44,807 nucleotides of DNA from Leisingera sp. ANG59 (GCF_013317235.1 NZ_WLCM01000035.1:1-44807); one strand, 5' to 3'. Shown: positions 8,456 through 17,305, counted from the first letter of the stretch. Made by a program: numbers and translations. Notes: a model not told the origin generated them from the letters alone.

Positions 8456-8821
8456 ATGCACATTTCGAAGACCCTGAAGACTGCCGCGATGGCTGCGGTA
8501 GTGGCTGTGGCTGGAACCAGCGCGATGGCGGCCGGTTCGGACACCGGTGTTGAAGCCGGTTTCTATGCGCTCGGCCAGGACCTGAACACCATTCTCGATG
8601 GTGCAGGTGGTTACGTCATCTTGATCCTGTCTGTGATCATCGGTGGCGCAACTCTGGCAGTTACCGGCCGCTGGGGCCATGTTTTCATTGCCATCGGTGT
8701 TGCGGTTTTCCTGGGCTACGGCGTCCAAACCGCCACCAGCCTCGGCGGTGTTACTGCAAGCACCGATCTTCTGGAGCTGTCGGCCGTGGAGGCCCCCGTT
8801 TCGGAAACCGTCACTCAGTGA
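8456..8821 (+). CDS. traA: F-type conjugative pilin TraA
   Basis: 121-residue prepilin. The leader (MHISKTLKTAAMAAVVAVAG, then TSAMA) ends in an AMA-A signal-peptidase site at about residue 26. The mature part is small with two hydrophobic helices, YVILILSVIIGGATLAVTG and HVFIAIGVAVFLGYGVQ, separated by a short basic turn (RWG), the standard F-type pilin layout. A hydrophilic tail of about 25 residues (ending SETVTQ) follows the second helix. Position as first gene of the traLEKBV series supports the call. An S26 peptidase encoded at 15160 may process it further. The ATG has a strong site in the leader 15-mer. Confidence 0.85.
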   Translation: MHISKTLKTAAMAAVVAVAGTSAMAAGSDTGVEAGFYALGQDLNTILDGAGGYVILILSVIIGGATLAVTGRWGHVFIAIGVAVFLGYGVQTATSLGGVTASTDLLELSAVEAPVSETVTQ

Positions 8822-8877
8822 TCTGGACTGCTTCCCGTGCCTTCTGGTGCGGGAAGCAATTCCTGAAAGGAAGAGGC

Positions 8878-9165
8878 ATGGACAAGGTCGTTAAAGTGGA
8901 ACAGAGGCTGCAAGACCCGCCGCAGTTCTTTTTCCTGCCTGCCGATGAAGCGGTGGCCGGAATGTTTCCCATTGTACTGGGCCTCCTGGGCCGTCAGGCG
9001 TTTTTTGGCTTCGCAGCCGGGCTTGCGTTTTATTTCATCTGGAAACGTGTGAAGGGCGAGCGTGGATTGCACGGGCTCCTGGCTCTTCTCTATTGGATCA
9101 CTCCGAAAGAGATCACCATCTATCGGTCCTTCCCGGATAGCGCTGTCAGCGCCTGGAGGGCGTGA
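8878..9165 (+). CDS. traL: Pilus assembly protein TraL
   Basis: 95-residue small membrane protein, MDKVVKVEQRLQDPPQFFFL onward, with the TraL pattern: a short cytoplasmic N-terminus, the segment LPADEAVAGMFPIVLGLLG, a second hydrophobic stretch (FFGFAAGLAFYFIWK) and a conserved end (LLYWITPKEITIYRSFPDSA). TraL/VirB3-type proteins work with the TraC ATPase at the inner membrane in pilus assembly. AAAGGAAGAGG precedes the ATG. Its stop overlaps the traE start. Confidence 0.9.
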   Translation: MDKVVKVEQRLQDPPQFFFLPADEAVAGMFPIVLGLLGRQAFFGFAAGLAFYFIWKRVKGERGLHGLLALLYWITPKEITIYRSFPDSAVSAWRA

Positions 9166-9719
9166 TGAACTTTCAGAACATGAACAAAGCCCTGAACCGC
9201 TCCCGGAAAGCGGTGCTAACTCTGGGTGTTGTATCGGCTGGACTGGTTGGTGCCGTCGTGATGCTGTCGGCCAAGCTCTATTCGCAGTCCAATCAGGTGG
9301 TTCTTGTGCCTACCACCGTCAGCGACGGGATGGTGGCGCGCGGAACAGTGGATAAAGGCTATGTTGAGGCGCTTGCGCTGGATGCGGTCTATGCGATGTA
9401 CAATAGCTCGCCCCGGACCCTTCATTACGGGCGCGGCGTCCTGGAACGGCTGAGCGGCCCGGCTGAGCGGGCCGGCATCCTGGATACTTACGACCGGATT
9501 GCCAAGGACATCACCGAACGCAAGATCTCGACCGTCTTCTTTCCCCGGAAGATCGAGCACAACTTTGCCACCTATGAAGTGGTGGTTGAAGGCGACCTCG
9601 CCACCTACCTGGAAACAACTCAAGTCACCCGCGAAGACCGCCGGATTTTGATCCGGTTCAAGCCGCAAGCCGGTTCAGTCCGGCTCGCCGCTATCGGGAA
9701 AATCTCAGCGGAGGAGTGA
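9165..9719 (+). CDS. traE: Conjugal transfer protein TraE (VirB5/VirB8-position)
   Basis: 184-residue bitopic inner-membrane protein with one N-terminal helix (RKAVLTLGVVSAGLVGAVVM) and a periplasmic domain that looks VirB8-like (KGYVEALALDAVYAMYNSSP, ISTVFFPRKIEHN, TYEVVVEGDLATYL). It belongs to the F-type core between TraL and TraK. The ATG at 9165 is used, overlapping the traL stop (TGATG) with GGAGGG just upstream; a GTG at 9162 is possible. Confidence 0.9.
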   Translation: MNFQNMNKALNRSRKAVLTLGVVSAGLVGAVVMLSAKLYSQSNQVVLVPTTVSDGMVARGTVDKGYVEALALDAVYAMYNSSPRTLHYGRGVLERLSGPAERAGILDTYDRIAKDITERKISTVFFPRKIEHNFATYEVVVEGDLATYLETTQVTREDRRILIRFKPQAGSVRLAAIGKISAEE

Positions 9720-9727
9720 AGCTGACC

Positions 9728-10441
9728 ATGATGAAGACTTTGAAACTGGCGGCGGTTTTCGCGGCCGGGCTGGCGGCGGCTTGCCCGGTGAATGCGGCAG
9801 ATCAGCGTTTTACCGTCTCAGAGGATGGCCTTGTCCGCTTCAAGGCATCTGTAACCGGCATTACCCGCGTCAGTGTCGTGGGCGACCGGATAACGTCGAT
9901 TGTCAACGACAATGAGGCTTCGGTCTATCAGGTCCGCAATGACGAAAAGACCGGGGATCTGTTCCTCAAATACGCAGGCCCGGAGGGAATGCCGGAAAAG
10001 GAAGGCGGCTATCTGGTCACGGAAAGGGGTCTGACAGTCGCCTATGAAATCCTGCCGATCCGCGCGAGCACGCAAACCGCGCTGATCACCGTCAGAAGCA
10101 AGAACCCGGAACCAGAGGCTGCTGCGGGCAGCGGCGGCTTCGCCGACACCTCACTTGGCGGCGGCGACGGCCTTGCAGCTCAGCTGACAGCCGCGACCCG
10201 CGACACCATCAGATCGAAGATCCGCAGCCCGCGCCCGGGCAGCGCTCGCCATGGTGCGCTGATCACCTCGCACCGCACCGGTGAGCTGGTTGGCGAGGTT
10301 CGTGTGGCTGCGGCTGGCAAGTCGCCTCGGCAGGTTCGGGAGCAGGAGTTTTACCGGTCCGGCGTGCTGTCGGTTTGGGTTCAGAAAAAGAGCCTCGCTG
10401 CCGGTGAACGGTCCTGGGTTGTTGTTGTGAGGGCGAAGTGA
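9728..10441 (+). CDS. traK: Outer-membrane core protein TraK (VirB9-like)
   Basis: About 237 residues with a signal peptide (MMKTLKLAAVFAAGLAAACP, cleavage near NAA-DQ). TraK is the secretin-like VirB9 counterpart and forms the outer core with TraB and TraV. Matching segments are RFTVSEDGLVRFKASVTGI, LFLKYAGPEGMP and GGYLVTERGLTVAYEILP, with a beta-rich C-terminus (QEFYRSGVLSVWVQKKSLAA). The start is uncertain: GTG at 9716 or ATG at 9728/9731. I prefer 9728 because it gives a normal signal peptide. The end overlaps traB. Confidence 0.88.
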   Translation: MMKTLKLAAVFAAGLAAACPVNAADQRFTVSEDGLVRFKASVTGITRVSVVGDRITSIVNDNEASVYQVRNDEKTGDLFLKYAGPEGMPEKEGGYLVTERGLTVAYEILPIRASTQTALITVRSKNPEPEAAAGSGGFADTSLGGGDGLAAQLTAATRDTIRSKIRSPRPGSARHGALITSHRTGELVGEVRVAAAGKSPRQVREQEFYRSGVLSVWVQKKSLAAGERSWVVVVRAK

Positions 10442-11721
10442 TGGCGCAGAAAGACCGCAAAAAGAACCAGATCATTGCCATTGGTGTTGTTGGCACCGTC
10501 GTGGTTGGTGGCTTTATTGTCCTTGGGTCGATGATGAACGGCGGAGCAGGGGGCGCGGGTCTGCCAAAACGCTCCAATCCCACAGTTGACGAAACGATCA
10601 TTTCGGACCGCACGGCTGCGGCCTCACCGGAAATGTCCTGGATCACCTCCGGGCGGATCCAAATGGAGCAGTTGCAAAAGGAACTGGAAGAGCAGCGTAA
10701 GCTGGTCGAGCAGTCCCGCCGCGAAGCCGAACAACAGGCTGAGGCAATCCGTCAGGAGTATGACGAACCGATCCTGCAGCTGATCGAGAAAATCTCGACG
10801 CTGGAAACACAACTGGCTGAAGCCAAAAACCGCCCTGCTTCAAGCGGGCCGGAGCAATCGTTCAATGCCGCGGCGCAATTGCCCGGCAAAGAGCAGTTGA
10901 CCCGGGAACCTGCGGAAATCGGGCCGGGAAGTGACTTCATTGAGCGCCGCACCCCTACGCGCACCACACCTCGCCGGACGGGGCAAACAGCCGGTGATGG
11001 GGAAGGGGCCTCGGTACGCAGCAACTTCGGGCAGAGTTTCACACTCGCCGCCATCGAGCAGCCGCAAACGGAAGAACGCGAGATCCGCCGCCTGGGCAGC
11101 TACCTCCCTGCAGGCAGCTACGCACCAGCAGTTGTCCTTTCGGGCGCCGATGCGGCCACCAACGTCTCTAACAGGGACAATCCTATTCCGGTTCTGTTCC
11201 GGATTACCGGCTCTGCAGTGACCGCAGCGCTTGGAAACCGTCAGCCCGCGCGGGTGAACCTGAAGGGCTGCACAGTGCAGGGGTCTGCAACCGGTGATCT
11301 GTCGTCGGAACGGGTCAAGGTACGCCTGATTTCCATGACCTGCGTAAACCGGCAGGGGGAAGTTCTTGAAACCAAAGTTGCGGGCTACATGGCCGGGTCC
11401 GGCAAGGAAGGCGTGCGCGGGCACGTCGTCAGCCGCGAAGGCGCCAACGTCCGGAATGCGGCCATTGCAGGGGCTTTGGGCGGCCTGGGCAAAGGGCTGA
11501 GCGCCGGGGCTACCGCGTCTCTTAGCCAGGAAAACGCCTCGGTCAGCCAGATCCTGCAGAGTGCAGGCGCAGGCACACTGGCCGGCGGAGCGGAAGAAGC
11601 GGCCAGTACGCTGGCAGATTACTACATCAAACGGGCCGAACAGTATCAGCCGGTGGTCTCCCTCTATGGCGGAACCAAGGTCGAGCTCGTGTTTCTCGAA
11701 GGGGTGGAGCTGGGCCAATGA
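10441..11721 (+). CDS. traB: Core channel protein TraB (VirB10-like)
   Basis: 426-residue inner-membrane protein. One membrane helix (IIAIGVVGTVVVGGFIVLG) is followed by a coiled coil (about residues 75-130, QMEQLQKELEEQRKLVEQSR), a Pro/Thr-rich linker and the C-terminal VirB10-like domain. The latter carries LGSYLPAGSYAPAVVLSGAD, a hallmark of F-type TraB, and ends in a Gly-rich helix pair (AGALGGLGKGLSAGATASL). It spans the envelope and links the inner-membrane ATPases to the outer core. It overlaps traK at its start and traV at its end. Confidence 0.93.
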   Translation: MAQKDRKKNQIIAIGVVGTVVVGGFIVLGSMMNGGAGGAGLPKRSNPTVDETIISDRTAAASPEMSWITSGRIQMEQLQKELEEQRKLVEQSRREAEQQAEAIRQEYDEPILQLIEKISTLETQLAEAKNRPASSGPEQSFNAAAQLPGKEQLTREPAEIGPGSDFIERRTPTRTTPRRTGQTAGDGEGASVRSNFGQSFTLAAIEQPQTEEREIRRLGSYLPAGSYAPAVVLSGADAATNVSNRDNPIPVLFRITGSAVTAALGNRQPARVNLKGCTVQGSATGDLSSERVKVRLISMTCVNRQGEVLETKVAGYMAGSGKEGVRGHVVSREGANVRNAAIAGALGGLGKGLSAGATASLSQENASVSQILQSAGAGTLAGGAEEAASTLADYYIKRAEQYQPVVSLYGGTKVELVFLEGVELGQ

Positions 11722-12107
11722 AGAAACTCGCAAGCCTGATTTTGATCGCGCTGGCCGCTGGTTGTGCCAATCCGAACACGGAAAAAGACTTTCTGTGTGA
11801 AGCGCAGCAAGGGTCGCCCTGTACAACTATCGGTGCGGTGGACGGCACTGGAACCGCCGCCGTGACCTCTGTTCAGGAACGTCCCGAAGATACTGCGGTG
11901 AAGAGCCTGGCACAAAATCCGCTGTTCTCCGGCAAAGGGGCCTTCACCGGTCTGCCAGACGGCGGTTTTCCCTACAACGCTGCGGCCTACCGCTCTCCGG
12001 AAGTCGTCGGAACGCTCTGGATTGCGCCGATCCTTGATGAAGGCGGGATCATGCATGAGGCGCGCTTTGTGCATTTCGTGATCCAGGAAGGGCAGTGGCG
12101 GCAGTAA
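11718..12107 (+). CDS. traV: Outer-membrane lipoprotein TraV (VirB7-like)
   Basis: 129-residue lipoprotein. The signal ends in the lipobox LAAGC (Cys at about 16), followed by a short secreted part with a Cys pair (FLCEAQQGSPCTT), as in F TraV. TraV anchors the TraK/TraB outer core in the outer membrane. The start overlaps the traB stop (ATGA). The C-terminal end, VGTLWIAPILDEGGIMHEAR, is family-like. Confidence 0.88.
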   Translation: MKKLASLILIALAAGCANPNTEKDFLCEAQQGSPCTTIGAVDGTGTAAVTSVQERPEDTAVKSLAQNPLFSGKGAFTGLPDGGFPYNAAAYRSPEVVGTLWIAPILDEGGIMHEARFVHFVIQEGQWRQ

Positions 12108-12331
12108 TGAGCAAAACCAACTCAACAAGCCTGAGCGACAAAGCAGCCCGCATGGTTTCGATCAGGCAAGAGCGCCGCAATGCTGGTTTTGTCGAAGTGA
12201 CGGTGTGGCTCCCTGTAGAGGAAGTTCGCCACTTCCGTGACAAGGCTTGGCAAGCAGTTGAGGCCGTAAGCCGCTCTTTTCCACGCAATACCCTATTGGG
12301 CCAAAAACGCCGTCAGAGGGGCAGGAAATGA
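12107..12331 (+). CDS. Small basic protein between traV and traC
   Basis: 74-residue protein, MSKTNSTSLSDKAARMVSIR onward, translationally coupled to traV (TAATG) and to traC (ATGA). The central part, RRNAGFVEVTVWLPVEEVRH, is a predicted strand flanked by helices and resembles ribbon-helix-helix (MazE-like/DUF3018-type) DNA-binding proteins. It ends in a very basic tail (QKRRQRGRK). It is not part of the standard F core. A DNA-binding role, for example autoregulation of the operon, is a guess from shape alone. Confidence 0.65.
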   Translation: MSKTNSTSLSDKAARMVSIRQERRNAGFVEVTVWLPVEEVRHFRDKAWQAVEAVSRSFPRNTLLGQKRRQRGRK

Positions 12332-14814
12332 AAATTGTTCGTGACATAATGGACGGTCTGTTCGGGGATGTCCCGTGGACAGAGGAAGAGCCTGACCTGA
12401 TGGAGGGTGATGTGCTCTCCGACATTCTGCCGTGGCGGGTCTATGATCCGGAACACAAGCTCTACCACTTTACCCACGGCAGCGGCTTCCTCATGGAAGT
12501 GGGGGCGTCGATCGGTCAAAACGATTTGGCGGAGAATATTGGCGGTGTCATTGCCGCCAACCTGCCGTCCGGCGCCACATTTCAGGTGCTGAATTGGACC
12601 TCTCCGGCCATCGAACCGGTTGCCGGGCGGTGGAAATCGGCGCGGCTTGGCCGTTCGGCTCTGATTGACGAAATGGTCCGTCAGCGGGTGTCCCACCTTC
12701 AGAATATGCGGTTCGGCATTGATGAGGATGGTGCCCGTGCCATCCCCTTCGACAGGCACATCTTCGTCGCGGTCTGGCAGGAAGGGGAAGAGCTTGGGAT
12801 TGAGGACGAGAAGCGCCTCAAGTCCATGCGCTCGGCCCTCAGGAACGTGTTCGCCACGGCCAGCTGGTCGATGGATGTAGAGCCGCCGCGCTTCCTCGCC
12901 CTTTTGAGGGAGCTGTTCCACGCTGCCCGCCCGGAAGGGAGCGGTGAAGACTGGGACCAGGAAGCCTATGACGACAACATGCCGCTCAACTATCAGCTGC
13001 CCGGCGCGTCCCTGCGGGTTGGCAGCCAGGCCCTTCAATTCTCTGGAAGCCCAGAGCTGGCGGCTACTGTCTCTTCGGTGAATGCCTACCCGGGGGAATG
13101 GGTCTTTGGCCTTGGCATGGCACTCAACGGCGATCCCGCCCGGCTGATGGACCGGCCGCTCGGCCCGGTTCTGACATCCTTCACGCTGAAGGCTATGCCA
13201 GGGCAGAAAGCCGGTGCTTTCATTCTGAAGAAACGGGGCATGGCGGAACACGCTGCCAACAGTTCCTTTGGTAAGTTTGTCCCGAATTTCGCGGAGAAAA
13301 AGGCGGAGCTGGACGGGCTGGCGGCTGAAATCCAAGCGGGCGAACGCCTCTTTGAAACACTTTATACTATCGTTTCCTACGCCAGGGGCGGTGCAACAGA
13401 GGCGCAGATGGCGGCAGGCGAGGTGGAATCCATCTACCGGCGCCAGCGGATCAAACTCTCCAAAGACACTTTCCTGCAGCTTCCCTTGTTCCTTGCCAGC
13501 CTGCCGTTTGGCTGCTCGGGCCGGATGATGTCCGACTTCGGCCGGCAGATGCGTATGCGGCTTATGAAATCGACAGCGGCAATGGCCTTCCTGCCAGTGC
13601 ATGGGGAGTGGATGGGCAATGCCCGGGGAACCGGAATGCTGCTGGCGGGCCGTCAGGGGCAGGTGTTCCAGTGGGACAATTTCCGTTCGTCGGGCAACTA
13701 CAACACCGCCGTGGTAGGCAAGTCCGGTGCCGGTAAATCAGTGTTCATGCAGGAGCTGGCGGTGGGGATCTACACCTCCGGCGGCAACGTTCTGGTGATC
13801 GACGACGGCTATTCGTTCAAAACCACGGCGGAAATCCTGGGCGGCAAGCACATTGCTTTTGACGGCCAGACCCGCAACCGCCTCAACCCGTTTTCTCTGC
13901 TCGATGCGGGTGCCATGGGGCAGGACGAATACAAGACTGATGCGATCGAGCTGGTTACCCGCGTTGTTGCCTCGATGGCTGATCTCGGCGGCCACACTGG
14001 CGGCCGGGTTGAAGGGGTTGAAGAGGACTATATCCGCACGGCCATTGCCCAGGTCTGGGACGAAAAGGGCCGGGACGGTGAAATCTCCGATGTGCGCGAC
14101 CGGCTGCAGGATGCCGCGGCTGGTGAGCCGCGGCTGCCGGATGTGGTTCGCAAACTCAATCGGTATTCCCGCGGCGGGGCCTACGGCCATTACTTTGAAG
14201 GCGAGGCCAATATTGCACTGGATGCCCCGTTCACGGTGGTGGAGCTGAGTGACATCAAGGGGCAGGCCGGTCTTGAGGCGACTATCCTGCAGATCGTCAT
14301 GTTCCTTGGCACCGAACTGATGTTCAAGACCTCCCGCTCCACGCCTACAGCCATCGTGATTGATGAGGCTTGGGATCTGTTGAAAGGAACCGGCACAGCG
14401 GCCTTTATCGAGGGTGTCGTGCGCCGGGCGCGGAAATACACCGGGGCGCTGATCACGGGCACGCAGTCGATGCAGGACTATAAGGCCAACCCGGCCGCCA
14501 GCGTCTGCCTGGAAAACTCGGACTTCCGGATCTTTCTGGCCCAGAAACCGGAGAGTATCGACGCGCTGCAGAGCATCGACCCGCCGGTGAAAATGCTCCT
14601 GAAGTCGCTGACATCAGTTCCGGGCCGGTTTTCCGAACTCGCAATTCAGATGCCTGAGGGCTTTGCCTACGGGCGTTTGCTGCTCGATCCGTTCTCGCTG
14701 GCAGTGTTTTCATCGAAAGGCTCCACGGTTGAGCGGATGAACCACTACAAGGCCCAAGGCATGAGCACAGTGGAGGCCATCAAAACCCTTGTTGAGCGGG
14801 GGGAAGTGGCATGA
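12328..14814 (+). CDS. traC: Conjugative ATPase TraC (VirB4-type)
   Basis: 828-residue cytoplasmic ATPase that powers pilus assembly. The N-terminal half contains the TraC-type domain (DIMDGLFGDVPWTEEEPDLM, FTHGSGFLMEVGASIGQNDL). Walker A is VVGKSGAGKS (residues about 462-471), Walker B is AIVIDEAWDLL (about 675-685), and RRARKYTGALITGTQSMQDY follows as a family motif. Length matches F TraC (about 875) fairly well. It overlaps the small gene upstream and trbI downstream, each by four bases. Confidence 0.96.
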   Translation: MKIVRDIMDGLFGDVPWTEEEPDLMEGDVLSDILPWRVYDPEHKLYHFTHGSGFLMEVGASIGQNDLAENIGGVIAANLPSGATFQVLNWTSPAIEPVAGRWKSARLGRSALIDEMVRQRVSHLQNMRFGIDEDGARAIPFDRHIFVAVWQEGEELGIEDEKRLKSMRSALRNVFATASWSMDVEPPRFLALLRELFHAARPEGSGEDWDQEAYDDNMPLNYQLPGASLRVGSQALQFSGSPELAATVSSVNAYPGEWVFGLGMALNGDPARLMDRPLGPVLTSFTLKAMPGQKAGAFILKKRGMAEHAANSSFGKFVPNFAEKKAELDGLAAEIQAGERLFETLYTIVSYARGGATEAQMAAGEVESIYRRQRIKLSKDTFLQLPLFLASLPFGCSGRMMSDFGRQMRMRLMKSTAAMAFLPVHGEWMGNARGTGMLLAGRQGQVFQWDNFRSSGNYNTAVVGKSGAGKSVFMQELAVGIYTSGGNVLVIDDGYSFKTTAEILGGKHIAFDGQTRNRLNPFSLLDAGAMGQDEYKTDAIELVTRVVASMADLGGHTGGRVEGVEEDYIRTAIAQVWDEKGRDGEISDVRDRLQDAAAGEPRLPDVVRKLNRYSRGGAYGHYFEGEANIALDAPFTVVELSDIKGQAGLEATILQIVMFLGTELMFKTSRSTPTAIVIDEAWDLLKGTGTAAFIEGVVRRARKYTGALITGTQSMQDYKANPAASVCLENSDFRIFLAQKPESIDALQSIDPPVKMLLKSLTSVPGRFSELAIQMPEGFAYGRLLLDPFSLAVFSSKGSTVERMNHYKAQGMSTVEAIKTLVERGEVA

Positions 14815-15173
14815 GCTGGCGTAAGATTACTCTCATTGCGCTTTTCCTTGTGGCGATGGCCCAGGTCGCAGTGTTTGCCTTCCTGCTGTTGTTCGATCTC
14901 TTGCGTGATGAGCCTCCGGCGGTTGCGGTTTTCGACCCGGAAAAGAGCCTGACCATGTTTGTGGTCTGGTCTAATGGCCGGGTGCCGGATGAACAATTCG
15001 GGGACACACTCCCAGCGTTCCAGCAGGCTGTTCAGTTGGAAATTGACCGTCTGTCCGGCCAGACCGGCCAAATTGTCGTCCGTAAAGGCGCTGTCCTATC
15101 GGCTGCGGGCCTTCAGGCCTCAGATGTCACCGGCATCATCATGGAAAAGGTGCTGAGTGATGCAGCGTTCTAA
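14811..15173 (+). CDS. trbI: TrbI-like inner-membrane protein
   Basis: 120-residue protein with one N-terminal membrane helix (ITLIALFLVAMAQVAVFAFL) and a periplasmic part typical of F-type TrbI (MFVVWSNGRVPDEQF, FQQAVQLEIDRLSGQTG, ending GIIMEKVLSDAAF). In F, TrbI affects pilus retraction and length. It overlaps traC by four bases and the next gene by 14 bases. Confidence 0.85.
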   Translation: MSWRKITLIALFLVAMAQVAVFAFLLLFDLLRDEPPAVAVFDPEKSLTMFVVWSNGRVPDEQFGDTLPAFQQAVQLEIDRLSGQTGQIVVRKGAVLSAAGLQASDVTGIIMEKVLSDAAF

Positions 15174-15672
15174 GCTGGTTATAATCCTGCCTGTCCTGGC
15201 AGTGACCGTTGCCGGTTACTACGGGCTTGCCTGCGGGCGGCTGGTTGTGAATGCAACCGGCAGCCTGAAAGGCAATGCCTATGCAATGGTGACCTGGCCG
15301 CTGATCCTGCGGCCAGGTGCCATCGTCGCGGTTGAAATGCCGGAGGTTCTGGAGGGAAAATTCGGCGGGCATGAACTTTACCTGACCAAGCGGATTGCCG
15401 GAGTAGCCGGCGATCCGGTCCGCCGCTCGGGCAATAGCATCTGCATCAATGGAACCTGTGTCGAGGGGCAGCTGAAGAAAGGCGCGCTTGTTGCACCGCT
15501 CTGGCAGGGCGATGTGGTGCCGGACGGCATGATTGCCGTGTTTGGAGACAGCCCGGACAGCCTGGACAGCCGGTATTCAGTGATCGGCCCGCGGCCGGTG
15601 GCGGAAGTCGTCGCCGCCGGATTTGAAATCCCTTTCCCCCATTGGACAGACCTTGCGGAGCGCTGGAAATGA
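15160..15672 (+). CDS. S26-family signal peptidase (conjugative TraF/TrhF type)
   Basis: 170-residue membrane-anchored serine peptidase. After an N-terminal helix (KLVIILPVLAVTVAGYYGLA) the catalytic Ser lies in NATGSLKG (S35) and the catalytic Lys in YLTKRIAGVAGDPV (K77). The last conserved box is FGDSPDSLDSRYSVIGPR. This is the conjugative branch that includes RP4 TraF and R27 TrhF, which process and in some systems circularise the pilin; F itself lacks such a gene. The ATG at 15160 is used; GTG at 15157 is also possible. It must not be confused with the TraF at 21215. Confidence 0.88.
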   Translation: MQRSKLVIILPVLAVTVAGYYGLACGRLVVNATGSLKGNAYAMVTWPLILRPGAIVAVEMPEVLEGKFGGHELYLTKRIAGVAGDPVRRSGNSICINGTCVEGQLKKGALVAPLWQGDVVPDGMIAVFGDSPDSLDSRYSVIGPRPVAEVVAAGFEIPFPHWTDLAERWK

Positions 15673-16319
15673 CACATCACCGCCGCCGTCTTCAAGCTGC
15701 CGTTCTGGTTCTCGCTGCCGCCGCAGGGCAGGGAGCGGCCAAGGATCTCGGCACCCACGGCCCATTGTTCGAGGTGGCTGAACCCTCGCTGCTGGACACG
15801 ATCAAGACCCGGCTTCTGGAAATGGAAGCGGCTGGCGAACTGGATCAGATGCGTCAGGACATGCAGGACACCACGCGGGCCTATGTGAACCGGCCGCGTC
15901 CGGTTCAGGGTATCGGCAAAGCGGAGGAATACGCGGTTTGGGAGGTCGATATGTCGATCACCCTGAAAGAGGATCTGGCAGACCATCAGGGCCGGGTCTT
16001 CGCCCGCGCTGGCACAGTCGTTAATCCGTTGGCCTATTCCCGCTTTGAAAAGCGCATCGTCCTGCTTGACGGCGACGATCCCGACCAGGTGGCTTTCGCG
16101 CTGGCAGATGGCGGCGAGTTGGACACGCTTCTGGTTCTGGTGAACGGTGATCCGTTGGGGCTCATGCGCGAGCATGGCCGCCGGTTCTATTTCGACCAGG
16201 ATGCTGTTCTGGTGAAGCGTTTCGGCATTCGCAATGTGCCTGCCGTGGTGCAGCGCGCGGATCCCGTCATGCAGGTGGAAGAAATCGCGCTCGGAAAGGG
16301 CGGGGAGGTGCTGCAATGA
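15669..16319 (+). CDS. traW: Pilus assembly protein TraW
   Basis: 216-residue periplasmic protein with a signal peptide (RRLQAAVLVLAAAAGQGAAK). TraW-type segments are DLGTHGPLFEVAEPSLLDTI, RPVQGIGKAEEY, LKEDLADHQGRVFARAGTVV and the end FYFDQDAVLVKRFGIRNVPA. In F it works with TrbC and TraU in pilus assembly. The start overlaps the peptidase stop (ATGA) and the end overlaps traU. Confidence 0.93.
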   Translation: MTHHRRRLQAAVLVLAAAAGQGAAKDLGTHGPLFEVAEPSLLDTIKTRLLEMEAAGELDQMRQDMQDTTRAYVNRPRPVQGIGKAEEYAVWEVDMSITLKEDLADHQGRVFARAGTVVNPLAYSRFEKRIVLLDGDDPDQVAFALADGGELDTLLVLVNGDPLGLMREHGRRFYFDQDAVLVKRFGIRNVPAVVQRADPVMQVEEIALGKGGEVLQ

Positions 16320-17305
16320 ACCTGCGCGCTCTAATCCTCGCCTTTGCCTTCGCCCTTGCAGCAACCCAAGCGGCAGCAATCTGCAACAAGCGGTTTCTGA
16401 ACCCCATCACGGAAGTTTGCTGGGACTGCATTTTTCCCATTTCCATCGGCGGCCTGAGCCTGAGCTTTGGCGCCAGCCGCCCGGATACGAGAAACCAGAC
16501 CTTCCCGCTCTGCGTCTGCCCGGGTGTTCCGCCCCGGCTTGGCCTTTCCATTGGTCTTTGGGAACCGGCCCGGCTGGTCGATGTAGCAAATGAGCCCGGC
16601 TGCTTCGTGAATATGGGCTTTGAAATGGATTTCGGGTTGCTGTCGCTCGGTAAATCATCAGCCACCCAGCAAAGCGGCGGCAGCACCGGGTCGCGCTGGC
16701 AGGCACATTATTACTTCTATCCGCTGATTTCCTGGCTTGGTGTGGTGGTCGATGGTCTCTGCCAGCAAAGCGCGCAATTCGATGTCGCCTATATCTCGGA
16801 AATTGACCCGCTCTGGCAGGACGCGGAGTTGAACAACCTGATCAACCCGGAGGCAATCCTGTTTGCCAATCCGATTGCCCAGGCGGCCTGCGCTGCAGAT
16901 TGCACTAAGGCATCCTCCGGCAATCTGCCGATGGATGCGCTGTTCTGGTGCACCGGCTGCGGCGGCTCGATCTACCCAATTCAGGGCGATGTTGCGGCCC
17001 ATGTTGGCGGGGTGATGGCAAGCCAGGTGGTTGCAACCAAGATGGTGGCCCGGATGCACAGGCTGCTGATCGCACGGAAAACCGCGTCGGAAAGACCGCT
17101 TTGCCAGACCCAATCGCAGCCGGTGATCAAGAAAAGCCAGTACCGGATGCAAGTGACGCGCCCGCGCCCGAAAACCTCGGGCCGCTACGGCTGCGGCCCC
17201 ATCGGCTTTTCAGCTCAATACGTGGACCGGCTGAGAGAGTTCCCATTCAAAGGGGAATCCTTCGGCTGGCTGTTCTGGAGGAAGAGAAATTGCTGCGCAC
17301 TCTGA
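16316..17305 (+). CDS. traU: Conjugal transfer protein TraU
   Basis: 329-residue Cys-rich periplasmic protein with a signal peptide (LRALILAFAFALAATQAAA). TraU hallmarks are FLNPITEVCWDCIFPISIGG, FPLCVCPGV, GLWEPARLVDVANEPGCFVN, WQAHYYFYPLISWLG and DALFWCTGCGGSIYP. About a dozen cysteines suggest disulfide bonds, matching the thiol proteins encoded nearby. It is needed for DNA transfer and stable mating pairs. The C-terminus overlaps the trbC start by 16 bases. Confidence 0.95.
   Translation: MNLRALILAFAFALAATQAAAICNKRFLNPITEVCWDCIFPISIGGLSLSFGASRPDTRNQTFPLCVCPGVPPRLGLSIGLWEPARLVDVANEPGCFVNMGFEMDFGLLSLGKSSATQQSGGSTGSRWQAHYYFYPLISWLGVVVDGLCQQSAQFDVAYISEIDPLWQDAELNNLINPEAILFANPIAQAACAADCTKASSGNLPMDALFWCTGCGGSIYPIQGDVAAHVGGVMASQVVATKMVARMHRLLIARKTASERPLCQTQSQPVIKKSQYRMQVTRPRPKTSGRYGCGPIGFSAQYVDRLREFPFKGESFGWLFWRKRNCCAL

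Noticed and set aside
11385-11576. Reverse frames inside the tra genes
   Set aside because: All are shadows of well-identified transfer proteins.
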